This document shows, piece by piece, positions 1-6,321 of a stretch of DNA of 10,009 nucleotides (the stretch's first letter is position 1; each line of letters opens with the position of its first letter). Source of the stretch: a bacterium (lineage in GTDB: Bacteria; 4484-113; JALSIF01); NCBI GenBank assembly GCA_026981635.1, contig JALSIF010000289.1:1-10009 (forward strand), given 5' to 3'. Made by a program: the position numbers and the translations under genes. Under the pieces are notes generated by a model, which saw only the letters and a program-made list of their open reading frames with translations, had not been told where the DNA came from and ran no database searches.

Positions 1-46
1 CACCAGGTAGGGCGGGACCATCCCGGGCAACCATCCCTATCCAGCC

Positions 47-52
47 TATAAT
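47..52 (+). promoter_or_regulatory. -10 box of a leaderless promoter for the ATPase/TPR gene
   Basis: A perfect TATAAT hexamer ends 8 nt before the GTG at 61. With normal sigma-70 geometry transcription would begin at about 59-61, at or next to the start codon. No SD lies between the box and the GTG, and no -35 match is seen 16-19 bp upstream. The same layout recurs at three other genes in the window. Confidence 0.7.
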
Positions 53-60
53 CGCACCAG

Positions 61-2328
61 GTGGGAGAGGCAAGCGACCCGCGTGATCTTAAGGCCCTGC
101 TGGCACGACGAGGGGAGGCACTGCACAGGATTGTCCAGTGGCTCAAAAACCCCCACCCCGAGCGGGGGAGCTTCGTGGTCAGCGGCGGGCTGGCGGTGGG
201 CAAGAGCGACTTTTTGGACGGGCTGGTGGAACGGATAAAGAGCGATCCGCCCAGGGAGGAGCTCCACATCGGCCTGGTTGGCTTTGGACAGCTTGCCAGC
301 CACGACCTGGTCTGGGGGCTGGCCGAGGTGGTGGACCTGGCCACCGAGGAGCTTATGGCCCAGTGCGACGAGGAGCTGGCCTACGAGATCACCGCCGCCT
401 TCATCCTCCACTTCGGGCAGCCGGAGCAGGCGGCGGAGATGGGAAGGCGTAGCGGCCCGCAGGAGCGCAGGAAGCTGGTGGAGGCCTGGGAGATAGACCC
501 GCGGGACGGCCTGATGGCCTGCTTCATCCGTCTCTTCAACCGCGCCATCAGCAGCTTCTCGCCCGAGAACCTGGCCTCGGCCATGGCCAACCCAGCCGGT
601 CCACCCGCCTACCAGCGGCTGCAGAACTTTGGCGCCAGCCTGTTTATGCTGCTCAACCGGGCCGGCCAGGGGATGCCCTACGAGGGACCCACCTTCGTGC
701 TGGTGTTTGACGACCTGGAGTTTGCCAGCTGGGAGCAGGTGGGTCAGCTTCTGCACCTCGGCACCCGCATCCCCCGCTGCTTCCGGCTTGTCTTCTGCCT
801 CAGTCAGCTTCCCCAGGAGGAGGGCAAGGAGAACTTCTCCCTCCGCTTCAACCCGCTTTTCAAGCAACTTGCCGGGGACAACTGGGTCAACCTGGAGTTT
901 GACCCCGAGGCATCTTCCCTCACCTACCAGGAGGGGGAGAGGGTAGATGTGGAGCACTACATCGGTGAGCTTGCCCGCCTGCCGGAGGAGGGAGTGCTCA
1001 TCGTTGAGGCCCTCTGCTGGGCTCCCTTTGCTCCCCGGGCGTCGGTTGAAGAGCTGGAGGCGCTCACCGCCCTTGATCGGCAGGGGGTGGAGAGGGGGCT
1101 GGGGGCATGCCTTAGGGCGGGACTGGTGGTGCGGCGGCAGATGGGCTACTGGATGGTTCACCCGGGACTGGTTGAACACCTGAGGATCGCCCTGGCCAAG
1201 CGGTGGGGGATTGAGATCCCCTCCCGCGGCAAGCCGGAGCACGAAGACCGCTTCCGCCAGGCGATGGAGATGATCACCGGAGAGATCGCCGTGCGGCTGG
1301 CGGAAGGACTGGAAGAAAACCTGCTCATCCGCCAGGACCCCTACCTGCTCCACAACCTGGTGATCAACCCAGCCGCCATGGAGCTGGTACCGGAGCTGGT
1401 GGGGGAGGTGATGCCGGGGATGGTCTGGTACTACTACCACCACCGGGAGGCGGCCATCGCTGCCAGCCTGGCCAGCCGTTTCCTGGAAGGGGTGGAGCGC
1501 GGCCAGCTCAAGGTCCCCGCCCAAACCAGCGCCTTCGTGCGTGGGGTGCTGGCCAGTTCCCTATATCTGCTTCGCAGGGTGGAGCAGGCGGGGGAGCAGT
1601 TTGACCGCTTCATCGCCTACTGCGAGCAGGTGGGCACTGAGCGGGCGCGGGCGGCCGCCCTCAACCGCAAGGGGTCAATGCTGCTGGAGTTTCGCCACAT
1701 CCAGCAGGCCCAGCCTCCCCTAGAAGAGGCCCTGCGCACCTACAGGGAGCTGGAGGAGAAGGCGGGAGAGGCGGCGGTGCTGGGCAACCTGGGGAGCCTG
1801 GCCATGCTCAAGGGGGAGCTTGCCGAGGCGGAGGAGCTGTTTCGCCGCTCGGCGGAACTGGCCAGGCAGCTTGGGGAGGTGCAGGTGGAGCTAAACGGCC
1901 GGCTCAACCTGGGGCTGGCCTACCTCAACCAGGGCAAGACCGAAGCGGCGCGCGGGGAGCTGGTAGTGGCCCAGCAGCTGGCCGACCAGCTCAGGGACGA
2001 GCACCGCTCGGCCATGGCCCGCTTCTACCTGGGGCTGGCTGCCCAGCGGGAGGGAAGGATGCAGGACGCCCTGGACCTGCTGGGGGCGGCGCGGGAGAGC
2101 TTCATCCGCCTGGGGGACCACTTCCACTACACCTCGGCCGCCCTCCACTTGGTGGAGCTGCTTAACCGGGCGGGCCACCGGGAAAAGGCGCTGGGCTTTG
2201 CCCGTGAGGCGGTGGCCATCGCCGAACAGATCAACCACCCAGCCAAGGAGCGGCTGAGAAAGCTCCTCGCTGATCTCAGCGCCCTGGACAGCCTGGACCA
2301 GCTCCCGGGAGAGGTGGGGAAAGCCTAG
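61..2328 (+). CDS. P-loop (STAND-like) ATPase with C-terminal TPR-like repeats
   Basis: This 755-residue soluble protein has no signal peptide. A Walker A motif, GGLAVGKS, lies at residues 42-49. A hydrophobic strand ending in two aspartates (FVLVFDD, 212-218) fits Walker B and is followed by Glu220. A middle region rich in helices (about 300-480) resembles the winged-helix and linker part of STAND or AAA regulators. From about 505 to 725 there are roughly five TPR-like units of paired amphipathic helices with repeated small residues (LGNLGSLAMLKGELAEAE is typical). In this family an ATPase switch is usually coupled to a protein-binding solenoid in signalling, transcription control or defence. 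No DNA-binding or effector domain is recognisable, so the output is unknown. The GTG at 61 is chosen because a TATAAT box lies 8 nt upstream and the ORF's N-terminus leads directly into the ATPase domain. It converges on the tRNA genes. The domain call is firm and the role is not. Confidence 0.85.
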   Translation: MGEASDPRDLKALLARRGEALHRIVQWLKNPHPERGSFVVSGGLAVGKSDFLDGLVERIKSDPPREELHIGLVGFGQLASHDLVWGLAEVVDLATEELMAQCDEELAYEITAAFILHFGQPEQAAEMGRRSGPQERRKLVEAWEIDPRDGLMACFIRLFNRAISSFSPENLASAMANPAGPPAYQRLQNFGASLFMLLNRAGQGMPYEGPTFVLVFDDLEFASWEQVGQLLHLGTRIPRCFRLVFCLSQLPQEEGKENFSLRFNPLFKQLAGDNWVNLEFDPEASSLTYQEGERVDVEHYIGELARLPEEGVLIVEALCWAPFAPRASVEELEALTALDRQGVERGLGACLRAGLVVRRQMGYWMVHPGLVEHLRIALAKRWGIEIPSRGKPEHEDRFRQAMEMITGEIAVRLAEGLEENLLIRQDPYLLHNLVINPAAMELVPELVGEVMPGMVWYYYHHREAAIAASLASRFLEGVERGQLKVPAQTSAFVRGVLASSLYLLRRVEQAGEQFDRFIAYCEQVGTERARAAALNRKGSMLLEFRHIQQAQPPLEEALRTYRELEEKAGEAAVLGNLGSLAMLKGELAEAEELFRRSAELARQLGEVQVELNGRLNLGLAYLNQGKTEAARGELVVAQQLADQLRDEHRSAMARFYLGLAAQREGRMQDALDLLGAARESFIRLGDHFHYTSAALHLVELLNRAGHREKALGFAREAVAIAEQINHPAKERLRKLLADLSALDSLDQLPGEVGKA

Positions 2329-2364
2329 GCGAGAGGAACCGGGGCGGAGTCCACCACGGAGAAG

Positions 2365-2437
2365 TGGGCCAGGAGGGACTCGAACCCCCAACCAACGGAT
2401 TAAGAGTCCGCTGCTCTACCAATTGAGCTACTGGCCC
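2365..2437 (-). tRNA. tRNA-Lys (CTT)
   Basis: The 73-nt cloverleaf folds completely. The acceptor is GGGCCAG/CTGGCCC, the D stem is GCTC/GAGC and the anticodon stem is GCGGA/TCCGT. The loop CTCTTAA places CTT at positions 34-36, so it reads AAG. The T arm is GGGGG-TTCGAGT-CCCTC and the discriminator is A. The 3' CCA is not encoded (CTT follows), so it must be added by tRNA nucleotidyltransferase. Nucleotide 1 lies 7 nt after a TATACT -10 box, so its 5' end may coincide with the transcription start. Confidence 0.97.
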
Positions 2438-2444
2438 AATAGGA

Positions 2445-2474
2445 AGTATATCGGGCAAGGCGAATTTATCGCAA
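2445..2474 (-). promoter_or_regulatory. Promoter of tRNA-Lys, start at mature tRNA 5' end
   Basis: On the minus strand TTGCGA (2474-2469) and TATACT (2450-2445) are separated by 18 bp, a good sigma-70 layout. After the -10 come 7 nt (TCCTATT) and then G1 of the tRNA at 2437. Expected initiation is therefore at G1 or within a nucleotide of it. This would make the tRNA independent of tRNA-His and leaderless. Confidence 0.65.
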
Positions 2475-2514
2475 CCCCCCTCCCCCGCTGAGCGAAGGGG
2501 GCAGGCGTGGGGGG
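2475..2514. repeat. G/C-rich nested inverted repeat between the two tRNA genes
   Basis: Six C (2475-2480) can pair with six G (2509-2514). Inside them five C (2482-2486) pair with five G (2497-2501) around the loop GCTGAGCGAA. There is no T-run on either side, so it is not a standard intrinsic terminator, although it could still slow read-through from tRNA-His. Its style, with C and G runs around a CGCTGAGCG core, resembles dispersed palindromic intergenic elements seen in many GC-rich bacteria. Whether it is repeated in this genome cannot be seen here. Confidence 0.5.
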
Positions 2515-2534
2515 CTCAAGTGCCGAGCAGAGAG

Positions 2535-2609
2535 TAGGGAGGGTGGGGCTCGAACCCACGACCTCCGGATCCACAATCCGGCGCTCTAACCAAACTGAGC
2601 TACCTCCCC
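2535..2609 (-). tRNA. tRNA-His (GTG), with U-1/A73 instead of G-1/C73
   Basis: The 75-nt cloverleaf has acceptor GGGGAGG/CCTCCCT (with a G1-U72 wobble), D stem GCTC/GAGC and anticodon stem CCGGA/TCCGG. The loop TTGTGGA gives anticodon GTG (His), and the T arm is GTGGG-TTCGAGC-CCCAC. Discriminator 73 (2535) is A and the base at -1 (2610) is T, so they could form a U-A pair. Nearly all bacterial tRNA-His carry an encoded G-1 paired with C73, the main recognition element for histidyl-tRNA synthetase; known losses are in a group of Alphaproteobacteria. CCA is not encoded. A 5' leader of about 16 nt is expected from the -10 box at 2633-2638. Confidence 0.95.
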
Positions 2610-2632
2610 ACGGAGGCGGTCGGGTCAACACT

Positions 2633-2638
2633 ATTCTA
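2633..2638 (-). promoter_or_regulatory. -10 box for tRNA-His, with a second copy 20 bp upstream
   Basis: On the minus strand TAGAAT lies at 2638-2633, giving an expected start near 2625 and a leader of about 16 nt before tRNA-His. An identical TAGAAT lies at 2658-2653, possibly a tandem promoter. Neither has a clear -35. The region is shared with the divergent SDR promoter at 2688-2693. Confidence 0.45.
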
Positions 2639-2685
2639 CCTAGGCGGGGGGGATTCTAGCGCCCTCCCCTTCCCCTGAGCCGGTT

Positions 2686-2693
2686 GCTAACAT
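2686..2693 (+). promoter_or_regulatory. Extended -10 of a leaderless promoter for the SDR gene
   Basis: The sequence TGC-TAACAT is an extended -10 (TGN then TANNNT at 2688-2693), which explains why no -35 is visible. Exactly 7 nt separate it from the GTG at 2701, so the start codon is the expected first transcribed triplet. No SD is present. Confidence 0.65.
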
Positions 2694-2700
2694 CCACCTG

Positions 2701-3456
2701 GTGAAGGAGCTGGAGCAGATCGTGGCGGTGGTCACCGGCGGTACCCGGGGGATCGGTCTGGGGATTGCCAAGGAGCTGGCCCGCCAGGGAGCCACCGTGG
2801 TGATGGTGTATGCCCACGACGACGCCCAGGCGGAGCGGGCGGCTGGCGAGGTCAACGAGCTGGTGGAGGGAGAGCAGCCGGCGGCCAAGTGCTGGAAGGC
2901 AGATGTGACCAGCCTCACCCAGCTTGAGCTGATGCTTAGCGGCGTCCACTCGGTCCATGGGCGGGTGGACGCGGTGGTCCACGCGGTGGGGGCCAGCCAC
3001 TGGGACCCGGTGGCCGAGCTTGATCCCACCCTGTTTGACCGGGTGCTGGCCCGCATCCTCTATGGGGCCTTTTTCCTCACCAAGCTTTCGGTGCCGGTGA
3101 TGCGGGGGCAGAACTTCGGCCGGCTGGTCTATGTGGCCAGTGGGGCAGTCACCGAGCCGCGCGCCTACCCCAACATGGCGGCGGAGGCCATCGCCAAGCT
3201 GGGGCTGGTGGCGCTGGCCAAGGCGGTGGCGGTGGAGGAGGCGAAAAGCGGCATCACCGCCAATGTGGTGGCCACCTCCTTTACCGTGCCAGAGGAGATG
3301 GGTGAGGAGGAGAGGCGGCAGCTCACCTCGGCGGTGCCCGTGGGCAGGGAGGTGGATCCGCTGGAGGTGGGCCGGGCAGTGGCCTTCCTGGTCTCTCCCA
3401 AGAGTGCCTACATAACCGGGCAGGTGGTGGGAGTGACGGGAGGGTTCAACCTCTAG
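2701..3456 (+). CDS. Short-chain dehydrogenase/reductase family protein lacking the catalytic Tyr
   Basis: At 251 residues this has the length and shape of FabG/FabI-type reductases. The NAD(P)-binding signature TGGTRGIG is at 12-19. An acidic Asp69 in KADVTS follows strand 3, and the C-terminal segment YITGQVVGVTGGF is typical of the family. The NNAG motif is replaced by HAVG (94-97), closer to the enoyl-ACP reductase FabI. The active site is abnormal: Ser147 and Lys166 are present, but there is no Tyr four residues before the Lys (Glu162), nor seven before it (Met159) as FabI would have. The only nearby Tyr is Tyr156, ten residues before Lys166. It may be a divergent reductase with a relocated Tyr, or a non-catalytic nucleotide-binding protein. 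The GTG at 2701 follows an extended -10 by 7 nt. The transglycosylase gene follows 35 nt later with its own promoter. Confidence 0.88.
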   Translation: MKELEQIVAVVTGGTRGIGLGIAKELARQGATVVMVYAHDDAQAERAAGEVNELVEGEQPAAKCWKADVTSLTQLELMLSGVHSVHGRVDAVVHAVGASHWDPVAELDPTLFDRVLARILYGAFFLTKLSVPVMRGQNFGRLVYVASGAVTEPRAYPNMAAEAIAKLGLVALAKAVAVEEAKSGITANVVATSFTVPEEMGEEERRQLTSAVPVGREVDPLEVGRAVAFLVSPKSAYITGQVVGVTGGFNL

Positions 3457-3476
3457 GCCACCCGTCCCACTTCGCT

Positions 3477-3484
3477 GTTAGACT
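3477..3484 (+). promoter_or_regulatory. Extended -10 of a leaderless promoter for the transglycosylase
   Basis: The sequence TGT-TAGACT is an extended -10, with TANNNT at 3479-3484, followed after 7 nt by the GTG at 3492. No SD lies in the gap. It sits in the 35-nt space after the SDR stop codon, so the transglycosylase can be transcribed on its own even though the two genes are tandem. Confidence 0.6.
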
Positions 3485-3491
3485 TGCCCCG

Positions 3492-5768
3492 GTGAAGCGG
3501 CTACTGGCCATTGCGCTGGGCATCTTCGTTACCGTCTTTGCCCTAACTCTCCTAGTAGGGAGCATCTTTCTGCTCAAAGAGCGGGCCGGACCAAGCAAGG
3601 AGGTAAGGGAGCTTCGTGCCAAGGCGGAGAGGCTGGAGGAGAACCTTGCGCGAGCGCTGGACGAGCTAATCGCTCGGCCGGAGGACCGGGGAGCCGCCCA
3701 GCGCACCATCAACCTGGCCCTGGAGACCGGTCACCTGGGGCTGGCGCTGGTGGTGGCCCATGCCCTGGGGATCAGGGACAGCCGCCTTGAGGAGGTGGTG
3801 GAGTTTGTGCGCCAGGGGGAGAGGCGGCTGGCCCAGGGCAAGCCCCCCGAGCGGCAGAAGGCGCTAAGCCTCATTGAACGCTTTGAGGATGACCCCCTGG
3901 CCGACTGGATCAGGTTCTATGTGGCCAGCCGCTATGCCGCCACCGGTGACTGGCATTCAGCACTGAACAACTTCCTCCTCATCAGGCATCTTGCCGGGGT
4001 GGAGCAGAGCTGGGTCACCTACTTCGCCCTGCGGGCGGCAATCAAGGCCAACCAGAAGGAGAAGGCGGAGGAGCTCTACACCCGTTCTGGTCGGGTGCCG
4101 GTGGACGCACCCCTGGCCCTGAAGCTCCGCATCCGGCTGATGCGCATCGCCTACACCGCCAAGTTCGTTGACCCGGTCAAGGCCCGCTGGCAACTGAGGG
4201 AGCTGGCCGAGCAGCCGCCCCAGGAGCTGGAGAGGATGAGCGCCCTGGCCCTGGACCGGCTGAGGGCAGAGGTGGCCCGAGAGATCGCCCGCCGGCTGGC
4301 GGAGAAGGATGCCGAGCAGTACCTGCCCTGGGAGGCAGAGCTGTGGCTGGTTTCGGCGCTGGAGGAACCCCGGGCAACCGCCCGCGATCCCGACTTCGTC
4401 GCCCGCCTGCCCAAAGTCGCAGGCCGCTTCGTAGCCCAGCTTGACCAGCTCAGCGGGGAGGAACTCTTCTCCCTTGCCCGTAGCCTGGCGATGACCGGTG
4501 CGGGGCTGCCCGCCCCCTTCAAAGGCTCATCCGTGGAGCGGGCCTTCGTGGCCCTGAGCCTCAAGCCGGAGGAGGGAGGGGAGCGGATGAAGCTGGCGGT
4601 GGCCAGCATGCAACTGAGCGGCGACCCGGAGGAGCTGGTCGCCCTGGTGGCGGCGGAGCTAGCCGAGCGGCTGGTGGGAGAGGGGAAGGAGCTGGCGGTG
4701 GCGGAGGAGCTCATGCGCACCGCAGCAGGTCTCTCCACCCGAGGCTGGCCCAACTACGCCTACCGGGCGGCGGTCATCCGGAGGCTGAGGGGGCGCTCCC
4801 TGCTGCCCAAGGACGCCGAGATGCTGGTGGAGGCGGCACGGGCGGCAACCGACCCTGAGGTGGTGCGCGGGGCAAGCGCCGAGGCGCTGGGCTATGCCGC
4901 CCGGAGCAAGGGCGGGCCGAGTGTGGCTGAGCTGCTTGAGAAGTTGCCCGAAAGTGAGGTCACCCAAGCCTGGCGGGCGCAGCTTAGGGGCAAAGAGAGA
5001 ACCTACACCTTCGGCGAGGTGAGCTTCTACCAGCTCACTCCGGAGCTGGAGAGATTCGGCTGGGCCGACCAAAAGCCCAACTGGAACCGGATCAAGGAGG
5101 CACTGGGGGAGGCGGACCGCTTCGCTGGCTGGGGGCTGATGGACCTGGCCCGCACCTCGGGCAGTGGGCTTACTGCGGTGGGCTATGCGGCAGCCGCCCT
5201 CATTGGGGCGGCAGGCAGGCTCACTCTGCGGGAGCGGGCGGAGCTGGGTGAGCTTCCCACCAGGCCCAGCCTCGCCTACCTGACCATGTTGGCCTGGCTC
5301 TACCGCTCCCCCTACCGGGAGCTGATTGATAGGCTCTCCCGCCAGGCGGGGGTGGAACCCGAGCTGGTGGCAGCGGTGGCCCTGAAGGAGTCGGACTTCA
5401 GGGCCGACGCCCGCTCCCCGGCGGGGGCGGTGGGGATCATGCAGGTGATGCCGGGGGTGGCGCGAAACCTTCCCGGCATCCGGAGCGACCAACTGGAAGA
5501 TCCGGAGGTAAACATCCGGGCGGGAATACGCGTACTTATGGAGGCAGGGCTGGGGCAGGCGCCCATTGAGGAAGTGCTTGCTGCCTATAACTGGGGGCGG
5601 AGTCGAGTTGGGAACCATCCCCTGGGCCCCTCCGAGGAGGGAAGGCGGCTGGTGTGGATAGAGACCCTGCCGATTATTGAGACCGAGTATTTTGTCAAGA
5701 AAGTGATAACCTACCGAGCGCTATACCGACTTATATGGGGGATATTCCCAGCAGATTCTTCAGAATAG
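3492..5768 (+). CDS. Membrane-anchored soluble lytic transglycosylase (Slt type)
   Basis: This 758-residue protein cuts the MurNAc-GlcNAc bond of peptidoglycan with 1,6-anhydro product formation. Residues 1-29 form one hydrophobic segment after MKR, a signal anchor placing the rest outside the cytoplasmic membrane. Residues 40-75 are a charged helix, possibly a coiled coil. A long alpha-helical solenoid (about 75-600) matches the superhelical arm of Slt70-like enzymes. The C-terminal SLT domain (about 615-745) has all family motifs: catalytic Glu633 in ALKESDF, GIMQVMP at 648-654 and AYNWG at 698-702. Length is somewhat above E. coli Slt70 (about 645). The last 25 codons are more AT-rich than the rest. 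GTG 3492 is chosen because it gives a clean anchor sequence and lies 7 nt after an extended -10. The small TPR gene follows after 55 nt. Function is confident; which growth or recycling step it serves is not. Confidence 0.93.
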   Translation: MKRLLAIALGIFVTVFALTLLVGSIFLLKERAGPSKEVRELRAKAERLEENLARALDELIARPEDRGAAQRTINLALETGHLGLALVVAHALGIRDSRLEEVVEFVRQGERRLAQGKPPERQKALSLIERFEDDPLADWIRFYVASRYAATGDWHSALNNFLLIRHLAGVEQSWVTYFALRAAIKANQKEKAEELYTRSGRVPVDAPLALKLRIRLMRIAYTAKFVDPVKARWQLRELAEQPPQELERMSALALDRLRAEVAREIARRLAEKDAEQYLPWEAELWLVSALEEPRATARDPDFVARLPKVAGRFVAQLDQLSGEELFSLARSLAMTGAGLPAPFKGSSVERAFVALSLKPEEGGERMKLAVASMQLSGDPEELVALVAAELAERLVGEGKELAVAEELMRTAAGLSTRGWPNYAYRAAVIRRLRGRSLLPKDAEMLVEAARAATDPEVVRGASAEALGYAARSKGGPSVAELLEKLPESEVTQAWRAQLRGKERTYTFGEVSFYQLTPELERFGWADQKPNWNRIKEALGEADRFAGWGLMDLARTSGSGLTAVGYAAAALIGAAGRLTLRERAELGELPTRPSLAYLTMLAWLYRSPYRELIDRLSRQAGVEPELVAAVALKESDFRADARSPAGAVGIMQVMPGVARNLPGIRSDQLEDPEVNIRAGIRVLMEAGLGQAPIEEVLAAYNWGRSRVGNHPLGPSEEGRRLVWIETLPIIETEYFVKKVITYRALYRLIWGIFPADSSE

Positions 5769-5790
5769 GACAAACCGGGGCCAGAGCGGG

Positions 5791-5796
5791 TATACT
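5791..5796 (+). promoter_or_regulatory. -10 box for the small TPR gene
   Basis: TATACT is preceded by GC-rich sequence without a clear -35. Initiation is expected near 5803-5804, giving a 5' UTR of about 20 nt before ATG 5824. This is a short leader, unlike the fully leaderless starts nearby. Confidence 0.45.
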
Positions 5797-5823
5797 CACA
5801 ACCTTAGTGGGTGAGAAGTGAAA

Positions 5824-6276
5824 ATGGGCAGGAAGGAAGACCCAGCTGAAAGGATCAAGCTCTATGGGGATGCCAAGGCTACCCTGAACCCCCTTGATCG
5901 GGCGCGCAAGCGCAAGCGCCTCAAGCAGGCGGAGGCCGCCTATCAGGAGAACCCGGAGGACCCCCAGCGGATCATTGAGTATGCCGATGCCCTGTTTGAC
6001 ATGGGCGAGCTGGAAAAGTCCCTGGAGCTACTGGAGGGGCTGGGGGAGCAGACCTCAAACGACCCTGAGCTGCTCTACAACCTGGGCTTCATCTACCTCA
6101 AGCTGGGCAAGGTAGACGAGGCGGTGGGCTACTTTAAGCAGGTGATAGAGAAGGCTCCCGATCACCCCCTGGCCCGCAGTGCGGGCTATGAGCTTTGGAC
6201 CATTGACCCAGAGTCCTACTCTCCCTTTGAACGCCGACGGGTGGAGAAGGCCCACAGCGAGACGGCCAAGGAGTAG
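5824..6276 (+). CDS. Small TPR protein
   Basis: About 150 residues, with no signal peptide or membrane segment, so probably cytoplasmic. The first 40 residues are very basic (a RARKRKRLKQ stretch). Two to three TPR units cover about 35-120, with typical positions in YADALFDMGELEKSLELL and LYNLGFIYLKLGKVDEAVGYFKQVIEKAPDHP. A charged tail ends in SETAKE. TPR proteins bind partner proteins; the partner is unknown, although the upstream transglycosylase and downstream terminase-like gene lie on the same strand. ATG 5824 is preferred: a weak SD-like GGGTGA (5809-5814) lies 9 nt upstream of it. The alternative GTG at 5818 adds two residues but leaves only 3 nt to that SD. A TATACT box at 5791 suggests its own promoter. 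Confidence 0.85.
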   Translation: MGRKEDPAERIKLYGDAKATLNPLDRARKRKRLKQAEAAYQENPEDPQRIIEYADALFDMGELEKSLELLEGLGEQTSNDPELLYNLGFIYLKLGKVDEAVGYFKQVIEKAPDHPLARSAGYELWTIDPESYSPFERRRVEKAHSETAKE

Positions 6277-6321
6277 GCTCAACCCTGCTTGACCAGCCGG
6301 GGCTAGGCTTTTGCCGGGAGA

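Noticed and set aside
13-25. CGGGA-CCA-TCCCG hairpin at the left edge as a terminator
   Set aside because: Five pairs with a 3-nt loop and no T-run; the upstream gene is outside the window, so it cannot be judged.
46-1524. Long minus-strand open frame (492 codons) opposite the ATPase gene
   Set aside because: It mirrors the GC-rich codons of the ATPase gene, has Pro/His/Gln-rich composition without domains, and the plus frame has clear Walker motifs.
4659-5618. Long minus-strand open frame (319 codons) opposite the transglycosylase
   Set aside because: The plus strand encodes catalytic SLT motifs here; the antisense product has shadow-like composition and no motif.
5795-5815. CTCAC...GTGAG hairpin before the small TPR gene
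   Set aside because: Its 5' arm overlaps the -10 box and would not be transcribed from that promoter; as a DNA palindrome it is only 5 bp with an 11-nt gap.
6289-6309. TTGACC / TAGGCT as a promoter for the terminase-like gene
   Set aside because: The spacer is only 9 bp, too short for sigma-70; TAGGCT alone may act as a -10, but it lies 12 nt from ATG and is weak.
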